This document shows positions 45,834-53,105 of a stretch of DNA of 64,000 nt, piece by piece. Under the pieces are notes generated by a model that saw only the letters and a list, made by a program, of their open reading frames with translations, had not been told where the DNA came from and ran no database searches. This stretch comes from Sulfurospirillum halorespirans DSM 13726 (lineage in GTDB: Bacteria > Campylobacterota > Campylobacteria > Campylobacterales > Sulfurospirillaceae). The stretch lies in the NCBI RefSeq assembly GCF_001723605.1, contig NZ_CP017111.1, positions 248,001-312,000 on the forward strand, in the 5' to 3' direction. A program made the position numbers and the translations under genes. The stretch's first letter is position 1, and each line of letters starts with the position of its first letter.

Positions 45834-48342
45834 AGTGACTCTTTATTTTTGTTTTTGGGGAAGGCTCATGCAGATAGAACCCTTGTGCAAAGTCAATGTC
45901 AAGCTCTTTGACTTTTTCCAAGATCTCTTTTTTATGAACAAATTCAGCTACGACTAAAATGCCTAAGTTTTTAGCAAAATGGGTAATCGTTTTCACCGTT
46001 GCATACGCATTGGCATCGGTGTCAAGGTTTTTAATCAGTGAACCATCGATTTTGATGAAATCCACATTGAGGCGCAGTAAGTATTCAAAGTTAGAATACC
46101 CTGCACCAAAATCATCAATCGCAAGCAAACAACCGTATGTGCGTATCTGTTGCAAAAACGTTTGCACTTCTGTGGAGTCTTCAATGCCCTCTGATTCGAC
46201 GAGTTCTAGGGTGATGTGCCCTTGCAGTGTGGGGTATTGGTGCAACATATCCATCAAAAATGCCGTTGTTTCTTGGTTCATAATATCTTCTTTGGTGATG
46301 TTGATCGAAATATCACAATGCAGCTCCAAAGCGGCTCGCAACCCCTCTTGAATGACAAAACGCGTCAGTTGATCGTACAAGTGCATGCGTTTGGAGAGGT
46401 CAATAAAATGAAAAGGCGAGATAATGCGTCCATCGGTATCAATGAGGCGAATCAGTACCTCATACTTTTTGCGCGCGTTCTTCTTTACATGTAAAGGAAC
46501 AATTTCCTGCAAAAAGATCGTAAAACGGTTCTCTTTAAGCGCACTCATAATGGTTTCATTCCACTGAATGTCTTTTTGCAAACGTTCTTCAAAGCCTTTA
46601 TTGTCATCGTAAACCACGAAATTTTTGCGAGATTCGCGTGCCTCTTTCATGGCGATCTCCGCACGGTTGTAAAGATACCCAACCCCGTTGGCAATGCCAA
46701 AACGAAGGGTGAGTGGGTAATATGTCTGTTGAATGAAAAGCCCTTCATGCGAGAGAATGGCAAGAATGTGTTGGCATTCATTGTTAAAGGCTTGGTCAAG
46801 AAGTGGTGCGTCGCAAAAGAGGGCAAATTCATCGCTTTGGAGATGAAAGAATTGCCATGTTTTTGGCATAAGCTGTTTGATTTTAAGGGTTAAATGGCGC
46901 AGATAGAGGTCTCCAAAGGCTTGCCCATGCAGAGTATTGATGTCACGAAACCCACAAATATTAAGAATGGCTAAGTGCGGTGCTTGGGTGCGTTCAATGG
47001 CTTCAAAGAGAAACTTGCGACTGGGAAGCTCAGTGAGCTTCTCTTTGCGCAGGTGTTCCACTTGTTCAAACAGCTCACTGACATCGTAACGAATTGCAAT
47101 GTACTCATGAATCGCTCCTTGCTCGTCAAATAGTGGCATAATCACCGATTTAACGTAGTAAGCACTGCCGTCTTTGCGGCGGTTTTTCACAACACCTTTC
47201 CAAGTATTTCCCTCTTTTAGGGTTTCCCACATCTCTTTAAAGAAGTTTTGAGGGTTGTCTGGATGGCGGACAATGTTATGGGGTTTGCCTAAAAGTTCCA
47301 TTTCGGTGTAGCCTGAGATAGCCATAAATTGAGTATTGGCATAGGTAATAATGCCTTTAGCATCGGTTTTGGAGACAATCGTATTTTCATCAATCGCCTC
47401 TTTGTAGTGTTCTAAGAGGTGAGATTGTTTTTCATGCTCACAAATCAGATGCGCAATTTCACCCAGTTCATGTTCTTGACGTGAAAGTGCTGCAATGTAA
47501 TTGAGATTGTGGCTTTTAAGTGCCATAGAGATGTATCGAATTGGTGTGAAGATAATCTTATAGGTAAGGGAATGAAACAGTACAATGCCCCCTAAAACAA
47601 TGATAAATCCTGCAAAGAGTAGAAAGTTTTGCATTTCAGCCATAAAAAGAAGCATCGAGGAGGTGTAGTAAAAATCAAGATAACCGATCACGTCATCCTG
47701 CAAAGAGTGAAGTGGAATCTCAAAGTGCTCTTCTAAGGTAGGATGATCACTCGCAGAAAAAAGTGACGCTGTTCCAAGGCTCACATGTCCCATACTTTTT
47801 AGAAAAGCATCATCAAAAAGTCGTCCTAAAACCAAAAAGCCCTTTGGTTCACCCGTACGTTTCAAATCAGCCGAGGTATGAATGGGCGCTAAAAAAAATT
47901 GGATAAACGCACCATCTTCGTAGTGGTAAAATTCTTTAAAAGAGGACTTTGAGGCATCAAAAGAGGATAAATCAAAATTTATGGTTTGAACGTCGTTACT
48001 TTTATGGCGATAAACCAGCTTTTTAGAAGCATCAAAGATAAAAATATAATGAAGCCCAAATGTGGGAAGCAGAGGCTCTAAATTATCCTTGCTCCAGCTT
48101 AAATCTTGGGTGTTCACAAACGTTGCCATTTCATCCCAGCGCGAGTAGTTAAGGCTCATTTGCCTCAGAGGAGTCTTTTCAAGATTTAAGACGGCTTTGT
48201 AGCGTTCAAACACACTACTTTGCTCGTGTGCGATCTGTCTTTGCTCTTGCGTTTTTTTACTAAACCAGACACTTGTCATTAAGATCAGTGTGCAAGAGAG
48301 GATGATTGTGCTGTAAAGTGCATATGTTTTTGCTATTTTCAT
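45820..48342 (-). CDS. CHASE4-PAS-GGDEF-EAL protein, probable c-di-GMP phosphodiesterase
   Basis: An 840-residue membrane protein. Helices at about residues 8-27 and 237-258 enclose a periplasmic CHASE4-like domain (NYSRWDEMATFV). A PAS domain (about 310-420), a GGDEF domain (about 430-575) and an EAL domain (about 590-830) follow. The GGDEF signature is degenerate (QSDEF), so cyclase activity is unlikely. The EAL domain keeps YEVLIRL, ELVESEGIEDS, the DDFGAGYSN loop and IKIDGSLI, so hydrolysis of c-di-GMP is plausible. It is paralogous in its cytoplasmic half to the protein at 60180-62981. Confidence 0.88.
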   Translation of the reverse strand: MKIAKTYALYSTIILSCTLILMTSVWFSKKTQEQRQIAHEQSSVFERYKAVLNLEKTPLRQMSLNYSRWDEMATFVNTQDLSWSKDNLEPLLPTFGLHYIFIFDASKKLVYRHKSNDVQTINFDLSSFDASKSSFKEFYHYEDGAFIQFFLAPIHTSADLKRTGEPKGFLVLGRLFDDAFLKSMGHVSLGTASLFSASDHPTLEEHFEIPLHSLQDDVIGYLDFYYTSSMLLFMAEMQNFLLFAGFIIVLGGIVLFHSLTYKIIFTPIRYISMALKSHNLNYIAALSRQEHELGEIAHLICEHEKQSHLLEHYKEAIDENTIVSKTDAKGIITYANTQFMAISGYTEMELLGKPHNIVRHPDNPQNFFKEMWETLKEGNTWKGVVKNRRKDGSAYYVKSVIMPLFDEQGAIHEYIAIRYDVSELFEQVEHLRKEKLTELPSRKFLFEAIERTQAPHLAILNICGFRDINTLHGQAFGDLYLRHLTLKIKQLMPKTWQFFHLQSDEFALFCDAPLLDQAFNNECQHILAILSHEGLFIQQTYYPLTLRFGIANGVGYLYNRAEIAMKEARESRKNFVVYDDNKGFEERLQKDIQWNETIMSALKENRFTIFLQEIVPLHVKKNARKKYEVLIRLIDTDGRIISPFHFIDLSKRMHLYDQLTRFVIQEGLRAALELHCDISINITKEDIMNQETTAFLMDMLHQYPTLQGHITLELVESEGIEDSTEVQTFLQQIRTYGCLLAIDDFGAGYSNFEYLLRLNVDFIKIDGSLIKNLDTDANAYATVKTITHFAKNLGILVVAEFVHKKEILEKVKELDIDFAQGFYLHEPSPKTKIKSHYVSH

Positions 48343-48529
48343 GTCTCAGTATAGTTAAAAGCGATTTAAATTTGCTTTATTTTAAAAAATAAGATACACT
48401 ATTTTCCTAGAAAGATGAGGTTCGAGTTCATCTTTGGTAGTTTTTTGATACGTGACCTTTAGTTAGCATCCTAAAATACTCCAAAAATACTCAATTTTCT
48501 ACTTTTCGATTTTATAACAGGAGCATACG

Positions 48530-48745
48530 ATGGCTTTATTAGAGGGAACCGTTAAATGGTTTAACAATGAAAAAGGTTTTGGATTTATCCAACCAAACGA
48601 TGGCGGAAAAGATGTATTCGTACACTTTCGTCAAGTAAATAGATCAGGTTATGGTCGTGTATCTTTGGCAGAAGGCCAAAAAGTCACTTATGAACTAGGC
48701 GAAGGTCCAAAAGGCCCACAAGCTGAGAACGTAACAGCACTATAA
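48530..48745 (+). CDS. Cold-shock domain protein
   Basis: A 71-residue OB-fold RNA chaperone with RNP1 (KGFGFIQP) and RNP2 (DVFVHF) motifs and the N-terminal [14 protein letters not shown]. The gap upstream (48343-48529) leaves room for a long leader, as is usual for CspA-type mRNAs; AGGAG lies 7 bp before ATG. Its terminator overlaps the end of the opposite-strand kinase gene. Confidence 0.94.
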   Translation: MALLEGTVKWFNNEKGFGFIQPNDGGKDVFVHFRQVNRSGYGRVSLAEGQKVTYELGEGPKGPQAENVTAL

Positions 48746-48748
48746 TTT

Positions 48749-49918
48749 TTAGGAGGAGATTTTCTCCTCCTTTTCCTCTTTTCTAAACCAATAGCTAAAT
48801 TCACTTCCTTTTTTCTCTTCTGATTGCACTTCAATCACAACACCATACTTATCACAAATACTTTTCACAATACTAAGCCCAATTCCAAAGCCACCTTTGT
48901 AGATGTCCCCTCGGTAATGGCGCTCAAAAATCTTTTCGACCTCCTTAATTCCCACCCCTTGATCTTTGACTTTAAAACAGAGTCTATCGTTGTCTGCGTT
49001 TAATGTGACTTCGATGATGGTTTGCGTGGGCGAATATTTGATTGCATTGGTGATATTGTTATCAATAATGCGTTGAAGCTCAATACGGTTGATGCGCACA
49101 TAAAGTTGAGACTCGATGTGTGAACAAATCGTAATCTCTTTTGAAGCGCTTAGGGCTTCAAAGTACGCAATGCGATCTTCCAAAAACGTCGAAAAATTGA
49201 GTAGTTCGGTTGTGTAGGTGATCGTTTTGTTTTTGATGAGGTATTCCAAATCATCGTACAATGTTGCAAGGGTAGAGAGTGCCGCAAGGGTGCGACCGAG
49301 GCGTTTGTCTTTGTATTTTTGCACCAGCCCTTCGATATTGAGCTGCATAATGCCCAAAGGTGTTTTAAGTTCGTGCATCACATCGGTAAAAAAGAGATTC
49401 ATACGCGTGGACGTTTCGATGTAAGGCTTGAGCAAGAGTTTCAAAAGAAGGTACGAAAAAAGTAACATCCCCATCAAAACGACGCCAATAATGACCAAAA
49501 TATCAAAAATAACTTGCGAATGCGAGATCTCTTTTTGCACGATTAAATACTTTACATGTAAAGCATTTGAAGCCAGAGGATGTTTGTAAAAAAGAGAACT
49601 CTCATTGGTGACGAATTCATCGCTAAAGCTTGGAATAGGCTCTTCGATCAGTGAAAAAACGATGCGGTTGTTGGCATCTAAAAGCGTACTTTTAAAGAGG
49701 ATGGAGCGTGGAAACAAGAAAGTTTTTTGAAGTGGCAAAATGCCTTGAATGGTTGCTTCAATCTCTTTGGCATAACTGCGCAGTTGCGTCTCTTGATTGA
49801 CTTGGCTGAGGCGCAGTGAAACGGAGAGGTAATTTAAAATGGGAAATGAGACGAGTAAGAGCGTCAAGAAAGTGAGAATGATGGCGAAAATAAACGCATT
49901 TTTAGTCTCACTTTTCAA
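48749..49918 (-). CDS. Sensor histidine kinase of the tsdA-adjacent three-gene operon
   Basis: A 389-residue membrane kinase with two helices (about 9-30 and 138-160), a short periplasmic part of about 100 residues without a known fold, the phospho-acceptor His182 in DVMHELKTPLG, N box (NNITNAIKYSP) and G boxes (DQGVGIKEV, GGFGIGLSIVK). It overlaps the response regulator gene by 11 bp. It contains one TTACATGTAA copy (49552, Leu-His-Val). Together with the next two genes it forms an operon divergent from tsdA. Confidence 0.9.
   Translation of the reverse strand: MKSETKNAFIFAIILTFLTLLLVSFPILNYLSVSLRLSQVNQETQLRSYAKEIEATIQGILPLQKTFLFPRSILFKSTLLDANNRIVFSLIEEPIPSFSDEFVTNESSLFYKHPLASNALHVKYLIVQKEISHSQVIFDILVIIGVVLMGMLLFSYLLLKLLLKPYIETSTRMNLFFTDVMHELKTPLGIMQLNIEGLVQKYKDKRLGRTLAALSTLATLYDDLEYLIKNKTITYTTELLNFSTFLEDRIAYFEALSASKEITICSHIESQLYVRINRIELQRIIDNNITNAIKYSPTQTIIEVTLNADNDRLCFKVKDQGVGIKEVEKIFERHYRGDIYKGGFGIGLSIVKSICDKYGVVIEVQSEEKKGSEFSYWFRKEEKEEKISS
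48751..48781 (+). terminator. Terminator of the cold-shock gene inside the 3' end of the kinase gene
   Basis: A 9-bp stem AGGAGGAGA-TTT-TCTCCTCCT (48751-48771) followed by a T-rich run. The left arm covers the last codons of the convergent kinase (EEKISS), so one sequence serves as coding end and terminator. Confidence 0.75.
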
Positions 49919-50567
49919 TTTTGTATCCTATGCCTTTCGCAGTGATGATAAAATCCTTATCAGTCTTGTCGCGCAGTTTTTTAATCAGCATGCGTATATC
50001 ATTATCGCCGACTTCTTTACCTTCCCAAACGTATTCGTGGATGAGCTCTGTGGAGATAAAATTGCCCCTATTTTTTACCAAAACAAAGAGCAATTTGCGT
50101 TCATAATTGCTGAGATTGACCTGCATCTCTTCAAACCAGAGGCTTTGGTCGTCACTATGGTAGGAAAAACCATGCGTGAGGGGAATGACATCGAGTGTCG
50201 TATGCAGATGGTAACTTTTGAGCGTTTGCGAGACACGGTATTGAAGCTCTTTGAGTGAAAATGGTTTACGCAAATAGTCATTACAGCCAAGTTCGTACCC
50301 CAAAGAGAGGTTGTTAATGTCCGTCAAAGAGGTGATAAAAATGATCGGAAGATCGAGTTTTGCTTTACGAATCTCTTTGAGGATTTCATAGCCGTCCAGA
50401 TGCGGAACTCGAATGTCCAAAAGGGCAAGATGATACTGCTTTTCAAAGAGTGCATCAAGCGCAACAAGCCCATCTTCAAAGGCATCAACTGCATAGCCCA
50501 TCTCTTCCAAAGAGTCTTTGATACTCTCATTATAGGTGTGGTCATCTTCCAGCAGCAAAATCTTCAT
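49908..50567 (-). CDS. OmpR-family response regulator of the tsdA-adjacent operon
   Basis: A 219-residue regulator. The receiver keeps the acidic pair (LEDDH), Asp51 (ALLDIRVP) and the Lys in YLRKPFS. The C-terminal winged helix (about 125-219) has VNLSNYERKLLFVLVKNRGN and DNDIRMLIKKLRDK. It overlaps the Cache-like gene upstream by 4 bp and the kinase downstream by 11 bp. The OmpR family binds direct repeats about one helical turn apart, and such a repeat lies before tsdA. Confidence 0.9.
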   Translation of the reverse strand: MKILLLEDDHTYNESIKDSLEEMGYAVDAFEDGLVALDALFEKQYHLALLDIRVPHLDGYEILKEIRKAKLDLPIIFITSLTDINNLSLGYELGCNDYLRKPFSLKELQYRVSQTLKSYHLHTTLDVIPLTHGFSYHSDDQSLWFEEMQVNLSNYERKLLFVLVKNRGNFISTELIHEYVWEGKEVGDNDIRMLIKKLRDKTDKDFIITAKGIGYKIEK

Positions 50568-51550
50568 CGAATCAGTACTTCACGTTTCTGCGAGTCTTCA
50601 ATTGCAGGCTCCAAGGTCTTTACATGTAAAGGTGTTGCGCGAGGGGTGAGGGAAGCTCGAAGGAGCAACGACTCTTTGAGCAAGGACTCTCCAAACCAAA
50701 TTCCAATGTAACCTACCTGTTTGGCTTCGATGTCAAACAGCGGCGTAAAGCCAAACAGGGCATCGTTAGAGCGCGCAAACCCTTTCTCCAATGTTGAGGT
50801 CGAGATGATGGCATTTAAGGCATTGATGCACCCGCTAGGACAGCTGTTGCTCACAATAACGTAGTTATCGATTTGGGTCAGCTCTTTCATCCATTCACCA
50901 ATCTCTAAAAGCTCTTTGTCCATCAAAATCACAAAATTGATCTTTTTAGCGTTCAGCTTTTGGGCGATTTCATCAAAACTGATGATGATTTCCAAAGAGC
51001 CGATAAACTCATTTTTAGCATAAATCGGGCAGAGTGCTTTGATGTTGAGACGTTTTCCTAGCTCAATCGCCACCAGAGGCATTTTGGTTTGATGCAAAAG
51101 TGTTATGCCTTTGCGAAACGTGGAGAGATCGTCGCCATAATCATCAAAATCCCAGCTTCGCACGTACGCCTTTGCCTCTTTGGTATGGAGTTGCACTTCA
51201 AGGTTTTCAATCTGTAAATAGTGTTTGATTTTAGAAATTTCGCTCTGTAAGGTTTCAAAAAGTAACGCACGATCGTTTTTAAGGTACCCCTCTTTGAGTG
51301 TCTCATTTTGAGAGAGCATTAGCGCGATGCTAAGGGCGAGTTGTTTTTCATGGGAAATCAGCTCTTGGGTGAGGCCTAGCACACTCTCCACACTGTTTTT
51401 GGCATCTTCGATGTAAAGGTTGTGGTTAGCGCGATAGATCAAAAAGCCAAGGGTAAGGATGAGGACGAAAAAGAGTCCAAAAAAGAGTGCAAATGCACGA
51501 AATGTTTTGATGGGAAATCCTTTGTAATCATTACGTGAATTATAGCTCAA
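50564..51550 (-). CDS. Membrane-anchored Cache-like sensor protein without output domain
   Basis: A protein of about 328 residues with one N-terminal membrane helix (about 18-40, ALFFGLFFVLILTLGFLIY) and a periplasmic double-Cache-like domain (ISHEKQLALSIALMLSQNE; SWDFDDYGDDLSTFRKGI; PIYAKNEFIGSLEIIISFDE). There is no HAMP, kinase or methyl-accepting domain after it. A cytoplasmic signal output is therefore absent, and the protein may be the ligand-binding partner of the adjacent kinase. The start is uncertain: TTG at 51550 is the nearest standard start, and no ATG lies in frame before the helix. It contains one TTACATGTAA copy (50620, Leu-His-Val). Confidence 0.75.
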   Translation of the reverse strand: MSYNSRNDYKGFPIKTFRAFALFFGLFFVLILTLGFLIYRANHNLYIEDAKNSVESVLGLTQELISHEKQLALSIALMLSQNETLKEGYLKNDRALLFETLQSEISKIKHYLQIENLEVQLHTKEAKAYVRSWDFDDYGDDLSTFRKGITLLHQTKMPLVAIELGKRLNIKALCPIYAKNEFIGSLEIIISFDEIAQKLNAKKINFVILMDKELLEIGEWMKELTQIDNYVIVSNSCPSGCINALNAIISTSTLEKGFARSNDALFGFTPLFDIEAKQVGYIGIWFGESLLKESLLLRASLTPRATPLHVKTLEPAIEDSQKREVLIR

Positions 51551-51563
51551 AAGGGCGAAGTGA

Positions 51564-51598
51564 AAATTGACGAAAAATTGACGTAGAAAAACTATGAT
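51564..51598 (+). promoter_or_regulatory. Tandem operator and -10 box upstream of tsdA
   Basis: The 9-mer AAATTGACG occurs twice (51564-51572 and 51575-51583) with an 11-bp period, the arrangement bound by OmpR/PhoB-type dimers. TATGAT (51593-51598) follows as a possible -10 box. The site lies between tsdA and the divergent sensory operon. That the neighbouring regulator binds it is inference. Confidence 0.6.
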
Positions 51599-51630
51599 GG
51601 TGGTTATAGAAAATTTTAAGGAGGTAAGAG

Positions 51631-52626
51631 ATGAAAAAAGTATCGATTCTTGGAATGGCACTACTACTTTTGGGTGCAAGCGGGCTTTTTGCATTTGATG
51701 TGGCGGAGCTTGCTAAACGCTCAGATAAAGGGTTTAAACCGGTTGTGGTGAAAGATTGGAAGGCGCCTGATGAGAGCACCATTCCTAATAATCTTTTTGG
51801 AGAGACCGTGCGTTATGGAAAAGCACTGGTGCATGAAACCTACAAATACATCGGTCCCGAAGTTGCGGATGCTAAAATGCGTTACGCGGGTAACAACCTC
51901 GCCTGTTCTTCGTGTCACCAAGATGCAGGCACCAAGCGATGGTCAGCACCTTTTATGGCAACGTTTGGAACGTTTCCTCAATACCGTAATCGCGATGAGA
52001 ACATCGGTAGCATTGAAGAGCGTGTCAATGGGTGTATGAATCGCAGTATGAATGGCAAATCGCTTCCTGAAAATGGAAAAGAGATGCGTGCTATCGTGAC
52101 GTATATGTACTGGTTAGCGCAAGGCATTCCTGTTGGAGCCAAAGTCGAAGGCGCTGAGTTTCCTCAGGTCAATCGCAAAATGGTCATGAGCCAAGCGGCC
52201 GATCCGATCAAGGGTGAAAAAGTGTACAAAGAGCATTGTGCTTCGTGCCATGGTGAAAATGGAGAAGGCGTGAAACGTGAAGGCAAAGCCAATGGATACG
52301 AGTTTCCTCCACTTTGGGGCAAAGATACGTACAATACAGGTGCTGGAATGTACCGTGTGCTTCGCGCGGCAGACTGGATCGTAGCCAATATGCCTTTGGG
52401 TGCGGACAATCACAACCGTATTCTCACCGACGAGCAAGCCTACAATGTCGCAGCGTACATCAATAATTACGATAAACCACGCGACGTCAAAGCCAATCGT
52501 GAAAAAGATTTTCCTGATCTTAGCATGAAAGTGCCTGATAGCGATGTTGGACCTTATGATGATAACAAAACACGTCACCAACACAAATTTGGTCCGTACA
52601 AAGGGATCATTATTCCTGCAAAATAA
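51631..52626 (+). CDS. tsdA: TsdA-type diheme cytochrome c (thiosulfate dehydrogenase / tetrathionate reductase)
   Basis: A 331-residue periplasmic cytochrome with a signal peptide (about 1-21). Heme 1 is CSSCH (92-96) with the TsdA-specific Cys ligand in VNGCMNRSMNGK (Cys135, equivalent to C. jejuni Cys138); heme 2 is CASCH (203-207). TsdA enzymes interconvert thiosulfate and tetrathionate; in C. jejuni the enzyme works mainly as a tetrathionate reductase, which fits an anaerobic sulfur respirer. AAGGAGG lies before the ATG. It is divergent from a three-gene sensory operon. Confidence 0.9.
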   Translation: MKKVSILGMALLLLGASGLFAFDVAELAKRSDKGFKPVVVKDWKAPDESTIPNNLFGETVRYGKALVHETYKYIGPEVADAKMRYAGNNLACSSCHQDAGTKRWSAPFMATFGTFPQYRNRDENIGSIEERVNGCMNRSMNGKSLPENGKEMRAIVTYMYWLAQGIPVGAKVEGAEFPQVNRKMVMSQAADPIKGEKVYKEHCASCHGENGEGVKREGKANGYEFPPLWGKDTYNTGAGMYRVLRAADWIVANMPLGADNHNRILTDEQAYNVAAYINNYDKPRDVKANREKDFPDLSMKVPDSDVGPYDDNKTRHQHKFGPYKGIIIPAK

Positions 52627-52631
52627 ACACC

Positions 52632-52657
52632 CTGTGGCAAATTTCGGTTTGCCACAG
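52632..52657 (+). terminator. Hairpin after tsdA
   Basis: A perfect 10-bp stem (CTGTGGCAAA with complement at 52648-52657, loop TTTCGG) starts five bases after the stop codon. No T run follows, so it may act as a transcript end or 3' stabiliser rather than a classic terminator. Confidence 0.6.
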
Positions 52658-52757
52658 ACTTCAACTCCTGCTTTAAAAATTGACACTGCTTTGCTGTAAT
52701 AACGTTAGGTTTAGACTATTTCTTTATAATACGGTATAAAATCAGAAAAGAGCCTCC

Positions 52758-53105
52758 ATGACCAAAGAAAAACTCATCTCCGACACGCAAACCTTGCACC
52801 GTTTTATTCAACTGCATTGCGACAAAAAGCATCACGATATTCCCAAAAAGAAGGGCGCTTTGCAGGTGAGTTTTAAAGAAGAGTCCTTGTGCGATCTTCC
52901 CTATCATATCTGCGAAGAGTGCGAGACGCTTTTTCTCTACGCGTATGGCAAACTGAAAAATTGTCCGCACGAAAATAAACCGAGTTGTCGCAAATGTCCC
53001 GATCCGTGTTATGCAAAGCCGATGTGGAAAAAGATGGCGAGCGTGATGATGTTCAGCGGTATGCAGTTTGGACTGACCAAAATACGCAAAATCTTTTCCA
53101 AATAA
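52758..53105 (+). CDS. YgbA-like (nitrous oxide-stimulated promoter family) protein
   Basis: A 115-residue Cys-rich cytoplasmic protein. It matches the YgbA family: an early HRFIQLHC region, a CEECETLFLYAYGKLKNCP segment, then CRKCPDPCYAKPMWKKM and a final basic stretch. The family is linked to recovery from nitric oxide in E. coli, with an undefined mechanism. The cysteine pattern could bind metal. The stop overlaps the ATG of the radical SAM gene (TAATG). Confidence 0.78.
   Translation: MTKEKLISDTQTLHRFIQLHCDKKHHDIPKKKGALQVSFKEESLCDLPYHICEECETLFLYAYGKLKNCPHENKPSCRKCPDPCYAKPMWKKMASVMMFSGMQFGLTKIRKIFSK

Noticed and set aside
7271-47792. Other ACATGT hexamers (for example near 7272, 29791 and 47784) as palindrome copies
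   Set aside because: They lack the flanking TT and AA and differ by two or more bases from the 10-mer, so they were not counted.
51551-51694. ATG start at 51694 for the Cache-like protein
   Set aside because: It would overlap the 5' end of tsdA and its promoter repeats, and the added residues do not look like a membrane sensor N-terminus.
52985-53104. Earlier start of the radical SAM fusion at 52985
   Set aside because: The added 40 residues are the YgbA gene in another frame; the family N-terminus begins at the ATG at 53105.
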